Part shown: positions 36,096 through 48,400 of the stretch, in pieces
How the letters are laid out: the number at the start of each line of letters is the position of its first letter
How positions within the stretch are numbered: the first letter of the stretch is position 1
NCBI RefSeq assembly: GCF_910592395.1
Contig: NC_088313.1
Span: 17,190,437-17,254,436, forward strand
DNA from: Lineus longissimus
Lineage: Eukaryota; Nemertea; Pilidiophora; Heteronemertea; Lineidae
Reading direction: 5' to 3'
Length of the DNA stretch: 64,000 nucleotides
Notes under the pieces: model-generated
The model's input: the letters and a program-made list of their open reading frames with translations, nothing else
What the model was told of the DNA's origin: nothing
Databases searched by the model: none
Program-made: the position numbers and the translations under genes

Positions 36096-37202
36096 ATGTC
36101 CAATCAGATGATACCAAGAACCATTTTGAAGAGTAATCTTCAAAATGGAGTTGGCAGATATGTCTGTCAGTTACAGAGATTGACAATCAAATTCTGTAAA
36201 AGCTGGCCTTGCAGTCGTGGTACGAGGTGAGTTTCCGAGAAAGTTGGTCTTGCTTGTCACAACCATGTCCGTGAAGACAAAGTCACAAAGTCACAACCAC
36301 CCCGAGTCAAAATGAGAAGATCAATGCAAACTTTGTCACGCTCACCAAGTTGCTCCTGAGCTGATAAGTGAAAATATATCGGAAATAATTGTAGAGACAG
36401 TCCCCATTCTTCCCAGTTGGACGATGGTTTTGACTGTCGGTGTCGCACTCACACATTCTCACACTCACACAGTCACAGGTTCTACCACCAGTGCTTTGTT
36501 CGATATCATAACCAATGCCCATTTTTGTTTGTAGGGATTACATAGAGAACCACTTGGTAGATTTTACCAAGAAGAATCCAGGAGTGGTGGTCTATGTCCA
36601 ACCAAGAAGACATCGTGCACCAGTCCTTGTTGGAGAATATTGTAAGTAGGCCTACCTCAATTCAGTAGGACATATAATTGTAATAGATGAACTCAATGTG
36701 GTGTCAGGAACCCTTCACATGGAAAGGCTACTGAACCTCACTTTTACATCTAAAAAATGATCTATGTCCATCAATGATACTTTGACCCTATGTCTGATGC
36801 TTTCCTGGACTTGGAGCTGTATAGTCTCTCGATTTGTAAACTTTTACACTAATCTCAATTTCAGTGAATGGGGAGAAACACCAAGTACATATCCGCAACT
36901 ACAATAATCATGAAGTGGGGGAGTGGATCAAATACCTTCGTACCCATTCAGGTGCAACAGACGGTCGTCTCGAAAAAAAGTGGCATACAGACACACCAAG
37001 CATTCAGGGAGTATGGACCCCTTTCTTGAACAAAGACTCTGAAGTAAATTTGGCAGAATTTCCAGATGAGGAACTAGGCAGCGCTGCTGTCAAGGAACTT
37101 TCAGCTACAGATGAGCTTTTACAAAGTGTGAAAAATATTGCCATTTTGGAGGATAGTAAATCACATCTGGGACAATCACCAATAGAAGAAGAATCAAAAT
37201 AG
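36096..37202 (+). CDS. MRPL43: MRPL43, mitochondrial large ribosomal subunit protein mL43
   Basis: Exons 36096-36226, 36535-36641 and 36865-37202 encode 191 aa. The protein is part of the mitochondrial 39S subunit and has a thioredoxin-like fold (the L51/S25/CI-B8 domain family). Matches: [19 protein letters not shown] at the N-terminus, [20 protein letters not shown] in exon 2, and [19 protein letters not shown] in exon 3, equal to the conserved HTDNPSIQGQWHPF-type signature. The basic, acid-poor N-terminus fits mitochondrial import. The C-terminal 60 or so residues are acidic and poorly conserved. No canonical AATAAA was noticed close to the stop. Confidence 0.93.
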
Positions 37203-38104
37203 AAACATTTCAGAATTTGTGATTTTATGCATTTGTGTTTGTCACTGTCGAACTACTATAAGATGAGAGCCAGTTTAAAATGTAATATACTGCCCAAGCA
37301 GCATCATTAGTCAGGAGTCTTAGACTGTGGCCATGTTCTTCCTTCCCCCTCTGCAGATGGATTTTGTGAAATGATTTTTGGACTTTTCGGAGCGCAGCCA
37401 CCAAAAGTCTGGAAAGTCACAAGTGTTGATGATGTGATCTGATTTGTACTGGTATGATTTCATTTGAATATACTTTCTATGAAAATAACATCTTCATTGT
37501 TCCTTTTGGGTTCCAATTTTTTCCAACACTATGCATGGTAATTACTGAAGTAAGACCAGAGTGGAAAACCAGACCGCCACCACACAGAAAAGTTATTGGC
37601 CTTTCTGGTTTCAAAACCAACCTCCTCATGAGCCCTGAATAGTAGGCGTAAAGGAGAACTTGCGCCCCCTAGCAGATTCGATAAGCCACTAGTTCGATGT
37701 CCACTGCGATGTCATTTTCTCATCCATTTAGATTTCTTGTCTAATGAACATCACAATATTTTCCCAGTGTACTGGGGAAAGATTATCCTCATATTCATTG
37801 ATAAACTACACCCAATGGCCATCGCTCATTTTCAGTTTGTACAACGTACAAAATGTTTGAATACGTGTGCATCCCTTTACATGAAGTAGGACACGAGACG
37901 GACAGTTTCATCAAGAATACATGTATATTTATTGTCTTCAATATTGTACACTACATGTACCTCGAAGGGCTGGATGTAGCATTTCAAGACTACATTTAAT
38001 CAAAGACATACTGATTGGCTACAGAGCACCATGGAGCCATACAATACAAGATCATCCCGGCCATGCCAAGGTACTGGTCACTGGGCCATTCGAAAAGGGT
38101 CCTA
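37203..38104. other. Intergenic region between convergent MRPL43 and NOC3L
   Basis: No gene was recognised. A minus-strand AATAAA at 37928-37933 is the likely NOC3L polyadenylation signal, 172 bases after its stop codon. Confidence 0.5.
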
Positions 38105-41100
38105 TTACTGAACATGACCATTTCTTTCATCACCTTCAGAAGAATTCATGAAAAATGTTCTCATATAATCTTGATAAAAGTTTATTCCATTTGGATCGCT
38201 GTTGACGTTCAAACTATCCTCTGCCAAATCAAATACTTTGTCTTTGAGGCGACTTGTCAAATTGCGCTGAAATATCAAGAATAAAACAAGTTTTAATGCA
38301 TCAATCTTTGAAGAAGAGATACTCAGAATGGATCTGTAAAGACACTCTCTTAGATAGCTCATGTTTTACAAATTAGATTGAGTCCGTAAGTAAAGTATAT
38401 TTATCGGTCAACGATAGAAGACCCCTGTAGGGTTTTGGACATCAATTGGAATTCTGGCCAACTCCAACTTGAAGTTCAATTAAACAGTCTATTCAATTTA
38501 CCTGTTTTACTTTCTTGTTAGACTTAAGTACTGGAGGATAAAAGAGCTTCCCTGAAGGCTTGTACTCTGCGAAGAGTTCAGAAACTGGCCTGAAAGATAT
38601 AACACAGAATTCAAAGTAAACACATCTGTTGTCACATCTCCTTGCATGCTCCCTCTCCGCCAAACAAGGCTGGGGCATTTTAGAAAAAGAACCTCTACAG
38701 AGCTGCCTCTTGTCTGGAGGAATCATTCTTCCAGGAGTACATGTATTACAATTGGGTCCAAATTGATGTTTGAAATGTGTAATTATTTCTCAAACTTACC
38801 TTTTAAATCCTGGTTGAAGCTGTCCATCACCAGAGAGCGGGGCACCCTTGCACAGATGTTCAGAATAGATGCGCACTATGGGGTGGTAATGTTTCTAAAT
38901 ATAAAGTGAAATATATTAGATTTAAAATTGAGCGGAACTTTTTCTTTCGATTTAAACTTAATGTTTGTCTTTCTGATGTGTGGCATCACAACGACAGTCT
39001 CAATTTTGAAGGATGCCTCTGAAGTAGATTAAAAACTCTGTGACTGATGTACAACCTAAGTGCTTGAGCTTAGGCAGGATCCAACACAGTGTAGCCAGCA
39101 TTCAACCTAAATCTTTGGAACTCTCACGGCACTTAGACTATAGCTTTATGACATCAAACCCAAGGTACTGTCTTCTCATGGTTGTAAACAAACACGCACG
39201 AACAGAAGCAAACATCTTCTTGTACTTACCCTAAACAAATGAAGTTCCCAGAGTTGTGTATTCTCTGCATTACAGTGCTCAGGATCTTCAAGTTCTGGCA
39301 GATAGATGCCACTGCTGTGGCCCTCATTGTCAAACAACAAGTCACTGCGTGGAAATGCCTGAAAATTATGACATTTCATCAGGGTATCAGTAAGTGAATT
39401 TCTTCTACATGTTGTTGAAAATCCATACACTGTAGATGGTCAAGGTTAAATCAACATGAAGTTCTGTGCCTGCCCTAATAATAGGTTGAAGTGTATATCA
39501 ATGTGATTTCTATCCAGCACATGTAGCCTCATCCACACCATATACAACTGATATCTCTGTAGCTGAGGGAAGTTACTCAATCCTTGGGCTACATGTAGCT
39601 CTTGTGATGAGGTCTTTGTACTTTGTATGCATGTCACTTCACAACAAGTCAACAACTTACATGGATGCACAACCGCATTGATGCCATCAGGCCAATTGAT
39701 GAATGAGGTTCCTGCTGAAGTGCTAAGGTCGCCAGTCGCTTGATGAAAGCCAACGCCCTCTGCTGATTGACCTGTAAAATAAAACATTCCTTACAACTGA
39801 ATATCCATAATACAGCACGTCTTGTCTCTGAGTCTCTTCAACAGCAAAAGGTTATGATCTGTCATGATGAAAGTAGTGCTTAAGGATTCATAAATCCTTC
39901 ATCAAATCTAGTGTCACTGTACCATTCATTGTCAAACCGATCTTTATTTTGCGATGTGCAATGGACACATTTAAGTGACAGAAAACCACGACCATTTTAT
40001 CATGCATGTACGAGACTGATCAAGCTTATACCTGTTTTCTTCGCTTGTTGAACATCATCTCTATACACTCCAACACAAGCAGGCAATCTTCACTGGTTCT
40101 TCCTGAAAACCAGATCATACAGTATAATGGATTAGTAACATCAAGGTATCCATGTCGAACAAGTCTAAATCTTCATCATTGCTTGGGTGTAAGGTGTATA
40201 ACTATTGTTGCACAGGGGCAAGTAACATCTAAAACCTTGGGAAAAAACATCAAATTGACCATTCTGCCTATAGACACATTATTTTGTATAAGCCAGTCTG
40301 ATGATCTACTGTACCAGTATGGATATTGCTTGACCATGCAGTTCTGTGTCCGTGCCATGCACCTCACATCTATTGGGAATGCCGTTGACAGATTTAGTAA
40401 TTTCAGGGTACACTGTTGACAGTAGCATCATGAGAAAGACCAAATCAAATCCACATACCTAAGTGCAATTTCAGCAGATTGCTATAGAAGTTGGTGTAGA
40501 ACTTGATTGGGTCAATGTTGAGGGCAGAACCCTGTCCCGTCAATATGGTGAAAGCTGTCTTCACACAATTGAGGCATTCTCGAAATGTCAAGTTCTGAAA
40601 TATACATAACATCGAAAAATGCATCTGACTTTTGACGTCAAGGGTGGTTGCGATCAATATTCCAACAAAGGAATCAAAACTGAGTCAAACATTCGACACA
40701 GAAGAAGTCTCCATTTCCAGTTGCCAGAGCGAAGCCAGACATGTACATGTACATGTACATGTAACAATTAAAGCAAACAAGAGTGACCCTATCATCATTT
40801 TTTACAAATTTTGAGAACCTTACCCCAGACTCTAACAGGTCGGATATCACAGCAAACAGATCTCCAAAGAACTCTATGTTGATCAGATGAGCAAACCTGA
40901 AAAGAGGACCATAATCCATTTGAACATGTTGAAACAATAGGTGTTTTTATTACATTGAAAACTGATAGTTAACCATTTTGTCAATTTCGATTAAGCTTAC
41001 TTTGCAAGTCCCTCCAAAACTGTTGATAACAAAACTGAATGGGTTCCCTTCTTCAATATCCTGAAGTAGATCACAAATATTGCTTCCAATATCTGTGTGT

Positions 41101-44100
41101 GCTGGAATGACAGAGAAAAATAACATAAATCAAACTAGGCTCCAGTTAATATTGAGTATTCAATGAGATTAGGAATAGACAATCTATGGCTCTTCAAAGC
41201 AATTTTAACATTTGATACCAAATCAGAAACCAAATCTTGGTCTCTGCAGTGAACACAGGTTTGTTCTGGCTTACTAGTGTCAGTATCAGACTTACTGCCC
41301 CAGGTCCCTTTTTCAACCAAACATTGTCCTTGTTTAGCTGAAGTAGATTTAGATGTATTATTTTGGAGGTAAGTACAACTTACCAATCTGATTCTCTTGT
41401 TTTTATCCTCAGATACAGCAGCCTCCTGCAGCTCCTTATTCACTTCTACCATCTTCTTATTGCGCTTGCGTTCCCGCTTAGACATCTTCCTCAGCCTCTC
41501 ATGCTTTGCAGCCTTGTTTTCTGTCTTAGTGTGCTCGAAGTCTACCTCTTTGATTCTCAGAGAGAGAAACACATTGAGAACCTGCAGCGGAATTATTGAT
41601 TGAAGATGTTTGTAAACGCCAGATCGTCACTCCCAATCTATTGATCAGCTGTTCTCTGGACAGTTTTTTGTCCCCATTATCAAGCTGATTATGAAGGGAA
41701 GTTCCTTCAGGCCAATGTCTTTCTTCATCGAGCCCGTGACTGGTCAAGATGCCCAACCCCACACCTCCTCCCCACTCACCCCTTCTTACCTTTGGTTTCA
41801 CCTGGTGGCTCTTCGACTTGATGTACTTGCTGGCCAATCTCACCATCTCTAACGATATCTCCCCCATCTTGTCTGCCTTCAGCACTTCCTTGAAGCAGTC
41901 GCAAACCTGATCAGCGATCTGAAAGAAACAACCATTTATTAAACATCAACTAAAAAGTGATAGAAACGATCAACATATGATGGATATGAGACCTTTCCTT
42001 TCAATGAGCTGCACTTGTCCCAGTCACAATCATGAGCAGATAGTCATCACAACCATAACAAGTGTAAGCACTCATGGCTGGAAAACCAAGTCTGACATGA
42101 TTTTGTATATAATATTCCTACTGGTAAGCACTTGACAGCTCCCACAACTTACCTCTGGAGTTTCATTATTCATAAAAGGTACAAGTGTAGCAATCATATT
42201 GGACCGGAAGTTGAACTCTGGGTGAGAGGCGAGCAAAGAACACATGCACTGGATGGAGATGTCTCTGAGACTCTGCAATGTTAGAATTTGAAAATAATGT
42301 TAATCAAAATGAAGCAATGCCTCAAAAGAGTTACAGCAAACTATGGTGTTGAGGTCACATGAAGACTGCTGCTACTTAATGGCAGGTAGGGCATTACACT
42401 ATGCAGACCATCAGTCACAGTGCTTCTGCCATAGGGCTTTTATTGAGTATGTTGAAGACTGAGAATCCTCTGGTCAAAGCCTGTCTGTACCTTCTCTGCT
42501 GCCTCAGGGATGAACTCCTTGCACGTTTTCTTCACCTCCTCGTATTTCTTCTTCTTCTTTTTTACTTTCTTATTGCCTGAAAATGATGGAAAAAACATTG
42601 TATAGGCAATAGATACAGGACGGTATACCTACGTAGCATAATTCCCCTTAGGAGGTCCACCCATTAACTAAAAGCATACTAGTTCTTTTTTGGCATGTTA
42701 TTTGTCAGCTTGCAAGAGTGCATTATCCGATGAACAGCAAACTCACCTTCTATCATTCGCTCAAGGAACTGGAGATAAAGTTGATAATTCCTCACCAGCG
42801 TCTGCTCGAAATCTCTCAGAGCTGCAGTCTCTTTCTTTTGCTGAAGATGTAAACAAGATTGTTAGTCACTTGGAGTGGGTGTAGAAATGCAAGGGGAGTT
42901 ATAGGAGCAAAGAGATGAGGTTCCTCATTGACGCTGTAAACTGTATGGATGAATTTCATATTTTCTGAATAAGAAGTGAACACACAAAATGGCTGACCTT
43001 CTGTTCTTTCTCTTTCTCTGTCTGCACACGTATTCTGTAGTCAGGCAGTATATCCTTGAAGATCTCCATGAGAGAGATCATTGCGTACTTCCTGATGGTG
43101 ATGAAGATATCGGAATCAGGTTCGTCCATCAAACCACGCAACTCACGCAACTTGGTCACCTACGACATAAACAAACAATGATAAGCCTTTCATCTGGCAA
43201 TTGTGTCAGTTGTAAATGCAACAATTTTTTGAATGCAGTAACTTGTAAACTGTGCCTACATTTTCCTCCGGATTCTCCATGATAGCACTGCCCAAGCGAG
43301 CAATCCTATCCTTCCTTTCTTTCAACTTGTTCTGGCGTAGAGCGTAAAGTTCCACGGTGCTGAGCTCAGGAAGGGGTTCCACTTGTTCTTCCACTTCTTC
43401 TGTTTCCATGTCCTCAATCCCTTCATCTATTTCTGAAGCATAAAGATTGAAATGCAACAAAGGGTGCCTTTTTTACAGTTGTAGTCGGGACAAACCGACA
43501 AAAAAGTGTTGTGAAACCCATGCCATAAACTACTGTAAATTTGTGTGTGTCTGATGGCAGTAATTAAGTCTATTGTCATGTACCTTTTGGCTCGTCACAC
43601 TCCACCATCCTTTGAATAATCCCTTTTTTACTCTTGATGGGCAGTAGTGCTTGCATGACTTTCTCTGCCTTGAACTGTTTTCTTGGAACCTGCTCATAAG
43701 AGTCTTCCTGCATTTCTTCATCTTTCTTGCGCTTCCTCTTCTGTCGAGGGGTTTCGCTGAAAAGAGAGATGAGCTATGAATGAAATACAAACTTACAAGG
43801 AAAAAGTTGCTTCTTCAAGGATATATGTTCATTCAAAATGTCCCTGAGCCAAGAGTGTTGTCTAGATCATATCAAAATCTGTATACCTTCACACCATCTA
43901 ACGAGATGCACCTTAAAACAGCCTTTAACATCATACCTACCCCTCAGAATCAACCTTGGATATAGATGAAAGGAAGCTGATGTTTCGTCCGGGCGTTCCA
44001 TAAAATGAGACATCATCTTCCTCCAATGGTAATTCTTCTACTGTCTCCAGTGGAATGATAGGTCTGGCATGTTGCGTTTTTTCCAACTGTGGGTTCTTGA

Positions 44101-44639
44101 CATTTTGTTTCTTCTTCAGCTTCCCTTGTTTTGCTGCTCGATTACGATTTTTGTTAGATATCTTGACCTGACTAGTCTTTTGTGCTTTTCGCTTTAACTG
44201 ACTTTTGCCTTTTTTCTGGAAAGGAGATAGGCTTAGTCAGGTGAATATAAACTTTGAAATAGTTTTCAAAGTGCGATTTCATACGTAGACATCGGTATAC
44301 TGGCATTGTAATTTCACCTGGGGATTTTATTGCAATGAAGACATGATAGGTAGTAGAACGATGGAGATTGGGACCACATGACATTTTTTGAGGACACCCT
44401 GTATTGCATGCATGCATGCATGCATACATACACTCCTAGTGTACTGTACAAGTGTATTCCAGTAAAAAGGAATGTTGGAAAAAACTATACTTTCTGGACA
44501 ACAGGTCCTTCTATACAGATGGACCTGAGGCTGGTGAAATAGCAATGGACACAAACAACATTATATTTCAAGATCTGATGTTAATTTCGTTTCTTGATGT
44601 GCCCAAAAGAGAGAAAATAAAAGGCTTTCTTACAGCCAT
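38105..44639 (-). CDS. NOC3L: NOC3L, nucleolar complex protein 3 homolog (19 coding exons)
   Basis: Noc3 acts in nucleoli in 60S pre-ribosome maturation and export, and has a role in replication licensing in yeast. Exons 5'->3': 44634-44639, 43941-44215, 43584-43756, 43260-43432, 42998-43159, 42747-42840, 42491-42576, 42153-42272, 41790-41918, 41384-41581, 41001-41092, 40824-40896, 40459-40594, 40032-40102, 39661-39771, 39230-39358, 38800-38894, 38502-38589, 38105-38266. The total is 790 aa (human about 800). Order of features: a Lys-rich basic N-terminus, an acidic stretch, [14 protein letters not shown], the Noc3 N-terminal domain ([19 protein letters not shown]), [19 protein letters not shown], then the CBF/Noc domain with [34 protein letters not shown] and [16 protein letters not shown]. 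Exon 1 holds only Met-Ala and is the least certain; all other junctions agree in phase. An upstream out-of-frame ATG would terminate at the exon 1/2 junction. Confidence 0.93.
44290..44403 (-). mobile_element. Possible mariner-type terminal fragment in NOC3L intron 1
   Basis: On the minus strand TA then CAGGGTGTCCTCAAAAAATG (from 44403) is a typical Tc1/mariner terminus, and the next bases read as a short NTGCPQKM-like frame. I find no opposite end within the intron, so this is at most a truncated copy, and the left boundary is arbitrary. Confidence 0.3.
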
Positions 44640-45454
44640 AGCAGAAAACGTGGAACGTAGTTTCAGTAGTTTCCATTAGGTTGACAACCTCATTTACAGG
44701 TACTTTTTAGGTCATCGTATACATTGTACAGGAACCATACTGTACATCATTGCCTGAAAGCGAGGATGGGAAAACCCGACAGATGCTCGTCACGTGACTT
44801 AGTAGTACCAACAACAACTACTAAAAATATTCTGAAAGTTCCGAAGAGTAAACCTGTCATATAAAAGTTATTTATAATAATAAGTAAGTATGAAAGTGAT
44901 TTTTTATTGATTCATAAGGCAACACTGTTCATCTTTGCAAGTACATCTAGGGTGTAGGGCATGAAACACGGCAGAAAACAGTGACTAGAAATTACCAGGA
45001 AGTTGAGACCTATACAGTAATAGTACTAATACACTACAGTGTATACATAACAATACAATGTACATGTACAGTAAACACACAGTGTGACACAGAATGCATG
45101 TTGTAGGCCTAGGTACAGTGTCGTCACCACACCCTCCGACATCAGATGGCATAATAATGATGATGATCTTAGACTTTTGGGCTTGGCACAGCAAACTTCA
45201 CCACCTCAAATTTGTCACTTTTGTGCTTATGGTACTGGTGGTGGTACCGGCGCCAGTGGGGGGGGGGGGGGGGGGGGTGCTGAACAGTTATAATGCCAAT
45301 GACCAATTTCAACCGGACGTAAGCCTGTTTACTCACAATTTCCTATCCAAACCTGAATTATATCCTCAGTTCGCCAAAATGTATAACTCGACCCTTTGGT
45401 CCTTTAATATTTCAGGGTGTCCTCCATTATGGGAGTAGTGAGTATGGGGTAAAG
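44640..45454. promoter_or_regulatory. Shared upstream region of NOC3L and the PLEKHA1/2-like gene
   Basis: The two genes are head to head with 815 bases between start codons. GTCACGTGAC at 44789-44798 is a perfect palindromic E-box (MYC/USF/TFE type). A 5' UTR exon of the right-hand gene probably ends at 45318 (GAC|GTAAGC) and splices to an acceptor ending at about 45414. A run of 20 G lies at 45258-45277. Confidence 0.45.
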
Positions 45455-48400
45455 ATGCCAGACCAGTCAATAAGTGTCTCCCCCTCCGGCTACCTGACAG
45501 TAGAGGAGGGGAAGGTTTTCCAGGAGCGGTTTTGCTGCATTGATACCAAGGCAAAGAGTATGAACATATACACTGATGATCCAATGGTAAGGACTGTTCA
45601 GATTAATCCATCTTGTATTTCTGGGAAGGAAATCTGCTGATGGTTGTCAATTATAATGCGCCTGGCCATTATTGTTAGATGGGTAAGATTTGGATTTGGG
45701 TAAGATTTGTTGCAATTGCCTTCCGAAAATTGTAAAAATAAAACAGTTGTGTACATAGAGGATAGGATCTAAATCAGTATTATATTTTCTCATGTGATAT
45801 TAGTACATGTACTCAAAATAATTACATAATTTCTTACTTTTTCAGATCAAGTCACATAAAGCAGTTTGTCTGAAGACTATTGATTTCAAACTTGTGTCCA
45901 TGGTAAGAGAGAACAATATTGTGATCTTTCTAGAATTTCCAGGCAAAATGTGTTGTTAGCAATACTAATGCCATCTTAAAAGCTCCACCAATTAATCACT
46001 TAGATTGCAATGGGAATACTAAAGAAAATCTTATATTTCGTCAACAAAAGATCAAGGCTGGCATATTCAGGCAGCAAGGAACAAACTTCTTCTCAAACCT
46101 GCTTTTAGCCAACTCTAATTCTACTGCACTGTAGTGTGCCTGTATAGTGAAATAAAAATGTGTTGTTCTTGTAATGCCTGTTTAAAAAAGGGTATGTGCT
46201 ATCTGTCTAATTCTGCTATTAATATCATCTATGCCATTCATCACATTTTAAAGTGGCAACACTCACATGTAGTGGAAGATAAAAGATTATCAGTAAGAAA
46301 ACTGAACTTCTAGTTTTTATAATTGTTTTTTTTTTAAAGTTTTGTTTATTTTGCTTATCTGATTCTGACAGTTGACCTCACTGACAAAATATTACAAAAA
46401 CATTTCATGTTCAGGGTGTTCATTAGTTTTTTCTACCAGGATTTGTTCATGAAAGTATGTCCGGGCTACTTTGTCATGTTCTCTGTACATTCGTTCACAA
46501 CCGGATGCTATGCATCCTTGCTCAAAGCATGAGGCTGATGTCCTGCACCCAAGTAGGAGGCTACAGTTAGCATATATGGCACACTGCCTGCTACTTCTGA
46601 ACTTCCTGGATATTGATGTCGTGTGTGGCAAACAACTCGTCACAACACCATATTGTTTGAAAATATCCTTGCAATTTGCTTTCCACTTCCAGGCACAAGC
46701 AACAGGTCAAAGACAAAGTGGTCCAAAACATAAATATGAAAATTGCTTTTGTAAGTTTTGAGATCATTCTTTGCAATTCTCCGAATTGACCAATTTGTTG
46801 GAAGTTTCCATGTAAAACTTTCAGGAAGGGGGAAATTTCCCCCCAAAATCAATTCTAATTCTAGTGCATTTACATACTCTGTCATTTGCAGCTCTTCGTT
46901 GACATAGGCTTGCAAAATTTGCTGAATAGCACAATACTAAGTCTTATCTTACTCTAGTCTTTTCTGTTCTCTCTTCAAGTATCTCACTTTTTTCCAGCAA
47001 TAACTTCCCTCGGGGATGAGCATGTGTTCAAAGCCAGAAGTTCAGAAGAGATGCAAAAATGGATTGAAATAATCAACAACGAATGTAAAGTTACAGTAAG
47101 TTCCTGCATTATAATTGAAAGCTTTACACTTACAGGCCAAACCAACCGTCACTATTCAACCTATGAATCGTCAACAGGGCCAAGACAGAATAAAAGGCTG
47201 TGACATTGGCTGATACAGGAGTCTGAGATGGAGGAGGCACCCCTGAGAATGAGGTTTTTTATGGGTAATTTCCCAAACTTCCATGTAAAAGATTTTTTCA
47301 AATATGAGGGCTGCTGCTGCTGTAGGTTGGAAATTTGCATTACTGAGCTTATTACAACCCCTTGCGTTTTCAGGTGCCAAGAAGGTCTATGTCTTTGACT
47401 TCTTCTGAAGGAAAGGAGTCGGAGGAAGGTGGTTATAGTATGTCAGTAGTCGCAGGGGTGCTGCATAAAACTTTGGTTGAGGTGAGTTGGTTTTATTTGA
47501 ATGTTAGGTGTGAGTAACTCCATGGTTGAGATATTGAATAGCAGATTTTTTTCTGCTCAATCGTTACAGTATTTATATGGCAAGATCAACGTGTGCACCA
47601 CATGGGCAGTTAATGGATTGTTCCGGTCTTCTACAAGACTGTGTGAAAGATAATACATGTATGACAACATACACCTAGCACAGATGAAAATCAACTGTCA
47701 ACATTGGTTTCCGAGTCTGATATGTTCTTTCGTATTACTATTAGTATAAGTGCAATGGTTATCTATTTTCAGGATATTGATGTTTCCAGTGACATAGACA
47801 CAGATGATGATTTGATGGATTATACATGTACCCTGCAGTACAGCATCCGGCCAGCAAAAATAATCAAGTCTGGATATGCAGTTAAACAAGGATATATTGT
47901 AAGTGTACTACAGTGGAACCTCCCTTAGCAGACCCCCTCTCTATCCTCTTTTGAGGTCAATATAAGAACAAATTGACCAGATTTTGCATCCAGAAGACGT
48001 CTCAAAGTGAATGTTTTACTTGACATTTTTGTCTTGCAGGAGACAGACATAGTATTCATGGTGTTATGGATACTATTTGAGTATATACATGTAAGATAGC
48101 ATTATAATGCCTTAATTAGAAAAATAGAGTGTACTCTGTTGCTGATTGTCTCGATTTTTCTTCCATTACAGATGAAAAATTGGAAAAGACGGTTTTTCAT
48201 TTTGGATGATGAGGGTGTATCATATTTTGCTAATGAACAAGCAAGTAAACCCATACGAATAATACCCAGAGATAGTATTATTGAAGCAAGGCCATCGGTT
48301 GGGTAAGTTAGTGTAATTGATATTAATTTGTTCATCATCACTAAGTTGTACAGGGTTCTTTGAGTCATTTCTTTGTAATCCTACTTCAAGCTGGTTAAAA

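Noticed and set aside
45094-45438. 114-codon plus-strand frame crossing the poly-G tract
   Set aside because: It runs across a probable 5' UTR donor (45319) and a 20-G run; the TAPP start at 45455 matches the family start better.
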